This document shows, in pieces, positions 27,011 through 35,426 of a stretch of 64,000 bases of DNA. The position numbers and the translations under genes are program-made. The first letter of the stretch is position 1, and each line of letters begins with the position of its first letter. The notes beneath the pieces were generated by a model, which saw nothing but the letters and a program-made list of their open reading frames with translations, was not told the DNA's origin and ran no database searches. The stretch is from J027 sp034437655 (GTDB lineage: Bacteria; Chloroflexota; Anaerolineae; Aggregatilineales; J027): contig DAOTTU010000044.1 of assembly GCA_034437655.1 (NCBI GenBank), positions 248,001 to 312,000 of the forward strand, written 5' to 3'.

Positions 27011-29533
27011 CTATTGTGGTGGGTGATTGCGCCGCAGTTTACGGCGTATAAAAACACCCCGTGCAACCCGCCATGCCGACCGCGCTACACCAGCAGTTTG
27101 GTTTTGTGCTGGTTCTGGCAAGGGTGGCCCGAAACGATCCTGCGTATACAAATCTGTGATTGTATTAATGGACTCCTGGCCTTCGGGGACTGCTTCAACC
27201 AGAACACCACGCCGTTCATGCGGGGTTTGCTTGTCCGATAATGAAATGCCTAACCACCGCCCATAAATTGCCAGACGTGCATAGGCTTTCTGGACCGGAT
27301 TCAAGCCACCGAGCCCACGATGTTCTACCCACCAGATTGCAAAGAGTACCCCCAAAATTCCGAGTGTGATAATGACAATAATCGCCAACAGAATCATCAG
27401 CAGTGTTTCAAAGAGTCCACCACCTTCATTGTCGTCAACAGAGACCACCATCGGTGCCGGGTTCAACGTTGGCGTGGGGGAAGGCATCATCGTTTGGGTA
27501 GGGCCAAACTCGGGCGTGCTGGTAATCGCCGGGGCAAGCTGGCTGGGGTCCGGGCTTGGTGTCGGTGTAACGGTAGGCGTCAGGGTTGGTTGTGGCGTGG
27601 CGACCGGGTTGGTGGCGTCCTGGGTTGGGTTTGTGGGCGGCGTCGGTGATGGTGTTGGTTCTGGTGTTTCCAGGTCAAAGTCATCGAATTGTGGATCACC
27701 GGGGCGGTCGACGGGTGACTCGTCCGCAGTCGGCTCAAAATTCACCCACCCATATCCGGGGAAGAAGACTTCAACCCACGTGTGAGCATCATTCTCTTTG
27801 ACCAGATACTGGCTCCCGCCTTGAAATTCCCCTTCCGCAAATCCAGACGCCATCCGTGCAGGGATCCCCTGTGCGCGTAACATCATTACCATCGTGGTTG
27901 CATAGTAGGTGCAATATCCGCGTTGGATGTCAAACAAGAAGTAGTCGATAGGGTCTTGCCCGAAGCCGGGAGCAGGAATGGTTTCATCATAGTCGATGGT
28001 GCGCAGATAACTTTCAAGAGCTTTGGCGGTGTCGTAAGGATTGTTGACACCTGTGCTGGTGATCACACTTTCTGCAATTGCACGGGCTCTGTCAGAGAGG
28101 AAATTGCTGCCTTGCAGGTAGCTGTCGGTGACCCAGGTCGGGTAATTGGTGCCAGCAGTGCGCAATTGCTCGGCGGTTGCAATGCTGATTGATGACACTG
28201 CCGTATACGCATCGCCATTACGGAGTGGGGTGCGGCTGCGGATAATCGCAAGATCAACCTGTTGCCCTTGATTGACGCAGTTGGTGGTGTTGGCATCAAT
28301 GCAGTTGAGTTCAGCCTGTACAACAATATCCTCAATTTCACGAGGTTCAGCGGCGGCATGTACTAAAGACGTTGCCCGCATGAGTACTTCGAATTGTTGC
28401 GTGATGTTCTGGCGGGCTGTGTAGTCGCCCGGGTTAAAGCGCATTCCCTCGTCATTCTTTGAGGCTTGCAAACGGCGCTGGTGTTCCCATCCTCGGCCGT
28501 CATAGGTGTCGAAGGCTGTACTGCGCCAGTAGAGCCGGGTGCCGGCCGGGTTAACGCCCGCCACACTGATCTGCATAACAGGGTCGTCGCTAAGCTGCAC
28601 AGCGCCGGTAAGGTCGAGGCGGTCGCCACCATAATAGTCTGCGGTGGCCAGACCACGCCCGTCGAGGTCTGCAAAAAGCCGACTCCAAAGATCAGTAATT
28701 GCCGCGATGGGGTCACTACCTAGAAACTCCTCAAACTGTTCCCAGTCATCTTCACCGTCGCTTACGGGAAGGGCCTGTGTAATCAGTAGCACGGTGATGG
28801 CGATAATTGTGCCCATATAGATAAAGCTGCGGTGAATTCGCTTGGAATAGCGGAGGCGCTGGTACCGCCATTCATATTCACGTGTACGTGTATAGTTGTG
28901 AACAACAAGCAGCAGAGCAAAAAATAGGAACCCCAGCATATAAATCTCCAGGTTGTCGTCACCAACATAAGCCAGATTGACGATGACCAGCAAAAAACCG
29001 GGTGGAATAATCGCTCGCCACACACGGTCCAAGCGAATGACATGCCAGATGATGTTGTGGGCCAGCACCCAGAACAAAATCGACAACGCCATTGCAAAGA
29101 CAAGATTTTCACTGCCGGGTTGGCCAACTTGTAGGTCTTCGCTCCATAGGCGAACACGTTGGGTCATCTCGGTCAAGCGCTCTGCTGGCGACAAGTCACC
29201 CGGTAACGCGATGAGATGGATTGTGATGACACTTGCAAAGCCATAGAGCAACGCCAACACCAGAGCATACCCCTCACTGAAACCACTCCGCGCCAGCAGA
29301 TGGCTAACCAGCAAAGCAATCGCTGAAATGGGGAGCAAGATCAACAGGCCATCGGTCCACCCGGCAGTATTAAGCGCAAGAATCGGGAACACGAGCATTC
29401 CGAAAGCAATCCCGAGTGCTTCAAAATCACCCCGGCGAAAGGTCTGACGATAGAGGGTCATAAGCCAGGTACGAAACCCTCGCCATAAGCGGGTTGGTAG
29501 CGGTTGTGGCTGTTGGCGTGTTTGCGTTGACAT
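27011..29533 (-). CDS. TgpA-like membrane transglutaminase/peptidase
   Basis: 840-residue membrane protein with about six N-terminal helices (about 30-250), an extracellular transglutaminase-like core, a Pro/Thr-rich spacer (about 615-700) and one more helix (about 710-735) before a cytosolic tail. The core has nucleophile C541 (R-G-Y-C-T-Y-Y-A) and H584 (A-H-T-W-V-E-V). The third position lies in W-V-N-F-E-P-T, with Glu where Asp is common. Layout matches the DUF3488/TgpA family, which occurs near MoxR ATPase and DUF58 genes; neither is here. The gene starts 9 bases after an exported protein, and the two form an operon. Confidence 0.85.
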   Translation of the reverse strand: MSTQTRQQPQPLPTRLWRGFRTWLMTLYRQTFRRGDFEALGIAFGMLVFPILALNTAGWTDGLLILLPISAIALLVSHLLARSGFSEGYALVLALLYGFASVITIHLIALPGDLSPAERLTEMTQRVRLWSEDLQVGQPGSENLVFAMALSILFWVLAHNIIWHVIRLDRVWRAIIPPGFLLVIVNLAYVGDDNLEIYMLGFLFFALLLVVHNYTRTREYEWRYQRLRYSKRIHRSFIYMGTIIAITVLLITQALPVSDGEDDWEQFEEFLGSDPIAAITDLWSRLFADLDGRGLATADYYGGDRLDLTGAVQLSDDPVMQISVAGVNPAGTRLYWRSTAFDTYDGRGWEHQRRLQASKNDEGMRFNPGDYTARQNITQQFEVLMRATSLVHAAAEPREIEDIVVQAELNCIDANTTNCVNQGQQVDLAIIRSRTPLRNGDAYTAVSSISIATAEQLRTAGTNYPTWVTDSYLQGSNFLSDRARAIAESVITSTGVNNPYDTAKALESYLRTIDYDETIPAPGFGQDPIDYFLFDIQRGYCTYYATTMVMMLRAQGIPARMASGFAEGEFQGGSQYLVKENDAHTWVEVFFPGYGWVNFEPTADESPVDRPGDPQFDDFDLETPEPTPSPTPPTNPTQDATNPVATPQPTLTPTVTPTPSPDPSQLAPAITSTPEFGPTQTMMPSPTPTLNPAPMVVSVDDNEGGGLFETLLMILLAIIVIITLGILGVLFAIWWVEHRGLGGLNPVQKAYARLAIYGRWLGISLSDKQTPHERRGVLVEAVPEGQESINTITDLYTQDRFGPPLPEPAQNQTAGVARSAWRVARGVFIRRKLRRNHPPQ

Positions 29534-29542
29534 GAAAGATTA

Positions 29543-30883
29543 TTAGCCCCAGACTCGGTATTCAGAAAGTTGATCACGCTGGAAGCGCAAGAGGTTCAAC
29601 GCCAGGTCTAGAAACGGTGCCTGGGTCATCAGCACATCATCGCCAACGCTTGCTTTGCAAATGCTGCGTTCAGCACCCTGCCAGCATTGCGTATCGTCTG
29701 CATACTGCTCACCTGCGACATTTAACCACACACTGATAAACTCGCCATATCTCAGATTAAAGTCGGCAAAGTCTGCGGTCGTGTCCCAACTGATGCGCCA
29801 GACCATGATGCTATTGCGCTGATTGTCGGTGTAGAGCATAAAACGATCCCCACCCCAACCGCTTGCTAAAGGTGCTACGATGTCCGTTTCAAAGACAAGT
29901 CCCAGATGTTGTCGCAAATAGAATTCGCCAAGTGTTTGTTCATGGCTGAGCGCCCATTCATCTGGATCAACGTCCGTTTGAGTTGTCCAGAAGTCATCCA
30001 GCGGTGCGATGTTAACCTCGTGCGGCGCTTCGTAAAGCAAGTACAACGTTGGATGCAAAATCTGTTCAGTGCTGAGCGGTAAGCGTTCATAGAGCAGATC
30101 AACTAGCCGCCAACTGCTAGTCTCATCATACAGCGCCCGCACGAAGTCAAAGCCTGTTTCAGTTGCAAAGCGATTTTCAGCATTTAAGATGGTCGGCGTG
30201 TCTTCAGGGAGTGTTTCAGGGCGGTTATTGGATTCACGAATGACAGTTTCAAGCGTAATCTGCCCGGATTCGATCAATTCAGCAATATAGAATTGTAACG
30301 TCAAACGGGCGTCACCATGGATCACGGCATTGATGGCAAGCGCCTGATCGATGTTGTTTGCGCTAATAGCCGCATCACGCGCAGCATAGATGTCATGGGA
30401 ACGGTCCTGACGTAGTTGCGTGTACCCATAGATATAAGGCAACGAATCCAGTGCAGAAAGTGGCGTGTCATTATTTGAACGCACGTTCATACTCTGGCTT
30501 TGCGCATCGTAGTGGCTACGTGGTTCTACAGTCGTATTTTGCACATTGGCGTAGAGGTCAAAGTCGGCTGGCATAAAACCAAATGCATCATAGAACAGCA
30601 GATCACGTGCAGCTATCGTTGGTGTGTAAGCCGTTTGTTGTCGTTCAGCGGCTAGCAGGGTTAGTTCCTGCGTAGTATAGAGCGTGCGGTCAATGGGAAC
30701 AGGCCCTTCAAAGCCACGAATCGCATTGACTCGTGCTTCAGCCTGTTCGAGCCCTGCCAACAGCACCGGGCCGATGCCGGGTGGTGGGGTTCCGGGCTCT
30801 TGCGCAGTCACGGGCCGACCCAGCCCAGAAAGTAGCAGGACACCACACAAACACCCTAACGCCAACGCCGTTGCGATACGCAT
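29543..30883 (-). CDS. Exported protein resembling a metallopeptidase without its HExxH
   Basis: Secreted 446-residue protein with a signal peptide (about 1-28, ending VTAQ). I do not recognise it by name. A segment at about 148-170 (Y-G-Y-T-Q-L-R-Q-D) lines up with the H-E-x-T-H-A-L-Q-D-Q motif of a peptidase family common in Anaerolineae, and a later H-G-D-A-R (about 190-195) with its E-G-D-A. Both zinc His and the Glu are replaced. A Cys pair near the C-terminus (C-W-Q-G...I-C-K) could form a disulfide. It lies directly before the transglutaminase gene, which suggests a joint role outside the membrane, perhaps as a binding or folding partner. Confidence 0.6.
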   Translation of the reverse strand: MRIATALALGCLCGVLLLSGLGRPVTAQEPGTPPPGIGPVLLAGLEQAEARVNAIRGFEGPVPIDRTLYTTQELTLLAAERQQTAYTPTIAARDLLFYDAFGFMPADFDLYANVQNTTVEPRSHYDAQSQSMNVRSNNDTPLSALDSLPYIYGYTQLRQDRSHDIYAARDAAISANNIDQALAINAVIHGDARLTLQFYIAELIESGQITLETVIRESNNRPETLPEDTPTILNAENRFATETGFDFVRALYDETSSWRLVDLLYERLPLSTEQILHPTLYLLYEAPHEVNIAPLDDFWTTQTDVDPDEWALSHEQTLGEFYLRQHLGLVFETDIVAPLASGWGGDRFMLYTDNQRNSIMVWRISWDTTADFADFNLRYGEFISVWLNVAGEQYADDTQCWQGAERSICKASVGDDVLMTQAPFLDLALNLLRFQRDQLSEYRVWG

Positions 30884-31071
30884 TCTTTTCTGACCTTTCT
30901 TCGCTATTGTTGTAGGCTAGCAGGCTTTTGCCAAGCATGCTCAATGATAATACGACGCCATCCCTACGCATCAAGGGTTAACCATGCATTTATCGAAAAC
31001 CATTATGATTAAAATCAAGTGCATGACATAACATTGACGAAACAAAACCCGAACTGGAGTAAACCCTACCT

Positions 31072-32001
31072 ATGAAATTTCCGGACTTCTATGCGCCCAG
31101 CAAAGTCGGAACGCTCTATGTACCACGTGTACAAGAAGCAGTCTCTGCCGGGCTAAGTAGCGATATTCCCCATGCCGTTGAAGACAAACAGCGCACGCTC
31201 TTGCTCCTGGTAGACATGCAAGTTGACTTTATCCACACAGATGGAGCCTTGAGTGTTCCGGGGGCCGTTGACGATACACGGCGCACCATTGAATGGATGT
31301 TCACAAACATCACGCACATTACAACCATCGCCGCATCGTTGGATAGCCATTTGCCAGTGCAAATTTTTTACGGCGCCTGGTGGGTAGATTCACACGGAAA
31401 CAACCCGCAGCCTTACACCGAAATCACGGCTGAAGATGTCGAATCTGGTCGCTGGCAGCCGCTCTTTGACCCGGCATGGTCACACGAATACGTCCAGCGT
31501 CTACAATCTCAAGCCAAGAAAAACCTGATGATCTGGCCCTATCATACGATGATCGGCACACCCGGTCACAACCTGACGCCAGCGCTCTATGAAGCAGTTG
31601 CTTATCATGCTGCCGCTCGCCAGACTGAGCCCATCTTCCTCTCTAAGGGCTCTATCCCCAAGACAGAGCATTATTCAATGCTGGAACCCGAAGTCAAAGT
31701 TCCCGACCAACCACAAGGGACGCTTAACACCGACTTTCTGGACATGATCGCTGGATATGACGAGGTATACATCGTCGGACAGGCGAAAAGCCATTGTGTG
31801 CTGGAAACGGTGCAGTCTATGATGACCTACTTTAGCGACAGCAAAGAAATCATCGGCAAAATGCACGTGTTGTTCGATGCGATGTCCTCCGTCGCGCACC
31901 CTGAAATTGACTTTGAAGGCATTGCGAACGAGGCCTTCGACCGTTTTGCCAGGCAGGGGCTTTCTATCATGACAACGGACACCACTTCCCTCGCTGAGTA
32001 A
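31072..32001 (+). CDS. Nicotinamidase/isochorismatase-like hydrolase
   Basis: Cysteine hydrolase of the isochorismatase superfamily. Nicotinamidase members turn nicotinamide into nicotinic acid and ammonia. Catalytic residues are visible: D48 (L-L-V-D-M-Q-V-D-F), K192 or a nearby Lys (L-S-K-G-S) and C242 (A-K-S-H-C-V-L-E). An insertion makes it longer (309) than PncA (about 190-220). The metal-ligand D-S-H-L string is present near 98. The gene is convergent with nicotinate phosphoribosyltransferase, 8 bases apart, and that pairing argues for nicotinamidase activity. The ribosome site is ggag. Confidence 0.75.
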   Translation: MKFPDFYAPSKVGTLYVPRVQEAVSAGLSSDIPHAVEDKQRTLLLLVDMQVDFIHTDGALSVPGAVDDTRRTIEWMFTNITHITTIAASLDSHLPVQIFYGAWWVDSHGNNPQPYTEITAEDVESGRWQPLFDPAWSHEYVQRLQSQAKKNLMIWPYHTMIGTPGHNLTPALYEAVAYHAAARQTEPIFLSKGSIPKTEHYSMLEPEVKVPDQPQGTLNTDFLDMIAGYDEVYIVGQAKSHCVLETVQSMMTYFSDSKEIIGKMHVLFDAMSSVAHPEIDFEGIANEAFDRFARQGLSIMTTDTTSLAE

Positions 32002-32009
32002 TTGACTAT

Positions 32010-33320
32010 TTAGCCCAGAATCGGCTTGAGGTCGGGGTTGTCACAGGCACGGCGGCCGACCTTAGCCATATCAATCCAGTTGCCATGCTGTTTGATGCGA
32101 ACCACATCCATCGTGAAGTCGGTGGTGGTGCCGCTGTCATTGCTAAAAAACTTTGAACCAACGCCATAAACGTCCACTGGCACCTTGAGCTGCTCGAACA
32201 ACTTAATCTTCTCCACTGAAAAACCACCTGTCGCTACGATCGCAATATCACGACAGTAATCAGCCGCAGCTTGATGTCCTTCTGTGGGAACATTCCACTG
32301 GTGCCAGGCATTGTCGAGGGCATCGCGCACTGTTTGCACCAAACGTGGAGTGACGCCCATATCAAGCGACCTGTCACCCAACGCTGGCACAGACACGTCC
32401 CGCATGGAACTAGCCGTGTCGAGGCGAACGCCGGTGAGCTTGAATTTTTGCGCGGCTGCGTCGTCACCATTGGCAAGGTGCGACTGATAACGCTCAAACA
32501 TCGCCTGCGCGACGGCCACTGACGTACCTACGCAATCATTATGAAAATCTACCAGTGCGATGCGTGGTACTTCCGGTGGCAAAATATCAGCAAATTGCAA
32601 CATTGAAGCCGGGGTGTCGCCCTGGAAAGTCGCGACAAATGCATGTGGCACTGTGCCGCCACCACTGCCAGACCACCACGCGCCCTGTGCATCCGTGCTG
32701 ATTGCTGCTGAAACTTGCGTGCCGTGGTCATGGTTATAGCGCTGCACCCCGAGGTGATAGGCATAGCCATCTGCCGCCTGAGTTTGATGCAGGTCATACC
32801 GCGCCGGGAAAAACAGCACCCGTTTACCATTTGCCGCTGCCATGAGGTTGTACGTGTTCGTTGCAATGCGGCTGATACGTGTCAGTATTCCTAATGTCGG
32901 AGTTTCCAGCACGCCGAAATGTCGATACTTGCCGCGCACTTTCAACACAGGCTGCACCTTGAGCGGGTCGCCACCATACGACGTAAAGACGCCATCTTCG
33001 ACCGCCTGCACTTCGAGCTGGTCAAAGGTGTTGGTGAAATTGCCATCAGCGTCGTATTCGCCCGTGCATTCACGCAAAATGGCAAGCGCAGCGTCCACCC
33101 CGCCAATCAGGGCACGCGGGCGGCGGCGTGTGAACCATTGCGCTTCAACTTCAATATCGCCAATGGCAACGCCCTGATGCGTATAGTTGCGTTCGTGAAG
33201 GGTGTTCAGGATTTGGCGGACATTTTCAAAGTATTGGTCGGTGTAGTAGCCACGTCGCAAGCCCTCAACATCCAGTTGAAAAATCGCAGCTGGCAAGCGT
33301 TGGCCGTCAAAAATGCTCAT
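32010..33320 (-). CDS. pncB: Nicotinate phosphoribosyltransferase
   Basis: Makes nicotinate mononucleotide from nicotinate and PRPP, the entry step of the Preiss-Handler salvage route to NAD. The 436-residue protein has the family plan: N-terminal tyrosine-rich strand (R-R-G-Y-Y-T-D-Q-Y), the histidine loop (T-V-P-H-A-F-V-A-T) that is phosphorylated in this family, V-D-F-H-N-D and the C-terminal V-Y-G-V-G-S-K-F-F phosphate-binding part. I chose the ATG at 33320, about 11 bases after aaagga. An in-frame TTG at 33341 would lack room for it. It lies downstream of a YgjP-type gene on the same strand. Confidence 0.88.
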   Translation of the reverse strand: MSIFDGQRLPAAIFQLDVEGLRRGYYTDQYFENVRQILNTLHERNYTHQGVAIGDIEVEAQWFTRRRPRALIGGVDAALAILRECTGEYDADGNFTNTFDQLEVQAVEDGVFTSYGGDPLKVQPVLKVRGKYRHFGVLETPTLGILTRISRIATNTYNLMAAANGKRVLFFPARYDLHQTQAADGYAYHLGVQRYNHDHGTQVSAAISTDAQGAWWSGSGGGTVPHAFVATFQGDTPASMLQFADILPPEVPRIALVDFHNDCVGTSVAVAQAMFERYQSHLANGDDAAAQKFKLTGVRLDTASSMRDVSVPALGDRSLDMGVTPRLVQTVRDALDNAWHQWNVPTEGHQAAADYCRDIAIVATGGFSVEKIKLFEQLKVPVDVYGVGSKFFSNDSGTTTDFTMDVVRIKQHGNWIDMAKVGRRACDNPDLKPILG

Positions 33321-33348
33321 GAAATCGATGATTCCTTTCAAGAAATGG

Positions 33349-34095
33349 CTAAACGTACAGCAATGACGAGTTCTCGTTGAGCCATTGCCGCCAGTACTGA
33401 TAATCCGGGAACATGCGCTCGACCAACTGCCAGAAGCGTGTCGAATGGTTCATTTGTCGTAAGTGAGCAAGTTCATGCAAGATGAGATAGTCAATTGCAA
33501 GCGGTGGTGCCATCATCAGGCGTAGGTTAAAGTTCAAATTGCCAGATGCCGAGCAACTCCCCCAGCGTGTTTTCTGGGCGCGGATGGTAATTCTTCCGTA
33601 CTCAAACCCATGTTGCTGTGCAAGTTCACGAACACGGGCAGCCATATATTGTTTGGCTTCGCGCCGCAACCATTTTTCCAGTGCGTTACGGGTTACGGTT
33701 GGTTGTTCGTCGGGTGTAAGTCCTTGTGGCAACTTGACGATGAGTTTGTCGCCGTCACGTTTAACGCTGCTTTGAGACTTATTCGCACCGGGCCGCACAT
33801 CAAGCACGTAATCTTGCCCCAGAAATGGGAATTTTTCGCCAGACTGGTATTTGCGCGGCGGCGGGAGCTTCTCCATACGTTTGAGGTGCTTGATAATCCA
33901 CCTGGCACGGCTGTGGATAATTTCCTCGTGGTCTTCCAACACATAGCCAGTGGGAATCACGATTTCAATACCTTCAGCGAAATGCATCGTGAGCTTGACG
34001 TACTTGACACGATTACTTTCACGTATGCGATAGTGAATGGTGCGGTCGCCAAGTTGCGTTTCATAGATCGGTTGTGGTTGCATCGGTACTGACAA
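33349..34095 (-). CDS. YgjP-like metal-dependent hydrolase (DUF45)
   Basis: Cytosolic 248-residue zinc metallopeptidase-fold protein. The C-terminal zinc motif is clear: Y-L-I-L-H-E-L-A-H-L (HExxH), with a third His in M-N-H-S-x-x-F-W. R-W-G-S-C-S-x-x-G-N-L-N-F, typical of this family, lies before it. The N-terminal half is a beta-rich domain with K-Y-Q-S-G-E-x-F. Proteins of this family are linked to UTP pyrophosphatase or peptidase-like roles, not settled. It is upstream of pncB and probably co-transcribed. Confidence 0.85.
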   Translation of the reverse strand: MSVPMQPQPIYETQLGDRTIHYRIRESNRVKYVKLTMHFAEGIEIVIPTGYVLEDHEEIIHSRARWIIKHLKRMEKLPPPRKYQSGEKFPFLGQDYVLDVRPGANKSQSSVKRDGDKLIVKLPQGLTPDEQPTVTRNALEKWLRREAKQYMAARVRELAQQHGFEYGRITIRAQKTRWGSCSASGNLNFNLRLMMAPPLAIDYLILHELAHLRQMNHSTRFWQLVERMFPDYQYWRQWLNENSSLLYV

Positions 34096-34118
34096 TTCTA
34101 CAATCTATCTATTCGGAA

Positions 34119-35339
34119 TCAGAATCCAGGCCGGCGAGGCGGCGTGGGGTTGAAGACCTGCCACATAATGATCAGAATGCCACCGATTACCCCAAGCCCA
34201 ACAATAACTACTCCAACAGCCAGCGCGACAACACCGCCACTCAATGCATCATCGTCCTCATCTGGTGCTGTTGCCGCGAGGAGTATGCTGTCGCTTGTCA
34301 CCGGTGGCTGGTCAGCGGCAGCGATGACAGTGGGTGCAATGGGTCGTGTGGCTGTCGTCGTTGGTGTGGGCGAGAGTGCAATCGTTGTAACTGTGCGGGT
34401 TGGTGTTGGGGGGATGGGGGTTGAAGTCGGCGCGGCGCGCCCGGCTTGCACAACGATTTCTTGCCCGCTGAAAATAGTATCGGTGTTGATAAGGTCGTTC
34501 AGTTCGCGCAGGGTGTTGAGCGGGACATCGTACGCCCGAGAGATAGCCCATAGGCTCTGTCCGGGCTGCACAATATGCACCAGCGCACCATCTGCACGTG
34601 TAACGGGGTCTGCAAGCACGGGAACTGCTGTTGCGGCTGGTGGCACATTATCACCGGGGCTATCGTTGGGTGGTGGGTTATTGTTGCCGGGTGGGGTGAC
34701 TAACGTTAGCGCTGCATCGTCCCAGAACACATCTTGAAAGCGCATTCCCTGACTAGAGGTAAAGTAGGTGAACACTGTCATGCGGTTGCTGGTGGCCGTT
34801 GCATTCACGCTCAGGTATTCAAAGCTGCCCCAGTTGAACGGCGCACGAAAGCCACTCCATTGCACAGTGCCCGCAAAGGGGCTTGTCCCGCCCGCCGGGT
34901 CAATGCCGACACGCACCCGCCCACCAGATTCAGTGTCGCTGTAGGTCGAGTTTTCGGTGCGGCAGGCAAACTCAGCGTCGTCACAGGTCCAGATGAGCGC
35001 AAAAATCCCAAATTGATAGGTTGCACCCGGCTGCACATCGACCGTCTGGTACCCACCCGCTGTAAATGAGGCGTAGTCACGGCGCAACCGCCACGAGTAA
35101 GGCGCTGAGCGGGTCAAGGCTCCCAGGCTTTCTTTGTCACTGTCGTCCGCATTGCCCCACAGCCCCCAACCAGACGGCACAGCCCCAACCCCCACTGGTG
35201 TCATCGCACCGTCAAAGCCGGGATTGGTGAGCAGGTTCGCACCCTGCGCTTGCACCACGTTGGGCGATGGCAATGGTGCCAGCGCAACTGCAAATGCACT
35301 CAGCGTCAACAAGATTATGATCGTACGAGGGGTGGTCAT
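34119..35339 (-). CDS. Secreted LysM protein with C-terminal membrane anchor
   Basis: 406-residue exported protein. The signal peptide covers about 1-31 (ends V-V-Q-A-Q), then comes a carbohydrate-binding-like beta domain (about 32-215, starting L-L-T-N-P-G-F). A Pro/Asn linker leads to one LysM module (about 248-295: H-I-V-Q-P-G-Q-S-L-W-A-I-S-R-A-Y), which binds peptidoglycan. A Thr/Pro spacer and one membrane helix near the C-terminus (about 372-395) end in a short cytosolic tail. I chose the ATG at 35339, as the GTG at 35360 abuts the rpoB terminator. It lies where rpoC would be expected after rpoB. Confidence 0.8.
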   Translation of the reverse strand: MTTPRTIIILLTLSAFAVALAPLPSPNVVQAQGANLLTNPGFDGAMTPVGVGAVPSGWGLWGNADDSDKESLGALTRSAPYSWRLRRDYASFTAGGYQTVDVQPGATYQFGIFALIWTCDDAEFACRTENSTYSDTESGGRVRVGIDPAGGTSPFAGTVQWSGFRAPFNWGSFEYLSVNATATSNRMTVFTYFTSSQGMRFQDVFWDDAALTLVTPPGNNNPPPNDSPGDNVPPAATAVPVLADPVTRADGALVHIVQPGQSLWAISRAYDVPLNTLRELNDLINTDTIFSGQEIVVQAGRAAPTSTPIPPTPTRTVTTIALSPTPTTTATRPIAPTVIAAADQPPVTSDSILLAATAPDEDDDALSGGVVALAVGVVIVGLGVIGGILIIMWQVFNPTPPRRPGF

Positions 35340-35362
35340 CGTTTCAGCCCTATCAAACACAA

Positions 35363-35392
35363 AGCGTGATCTACATTATTATAGACCACGCT
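35363..35392 (-). terminator. Terminator after rpoB
   Basis: An 11-bp stem with one mismatch (agcgtggtcta / tagatcacgct on the minus strand), an 8-base loop, then a T-rich tail (ttgtgtttg). It lies between rpoB and the LysM gene, so the latter probably has its own promoter or depends on read-through. Confidence 0.65.
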
Positions 35393-35426
35393 CTGCGGCT
35401 TATCGTTCCCCGAAAGTTTTGGGCGA

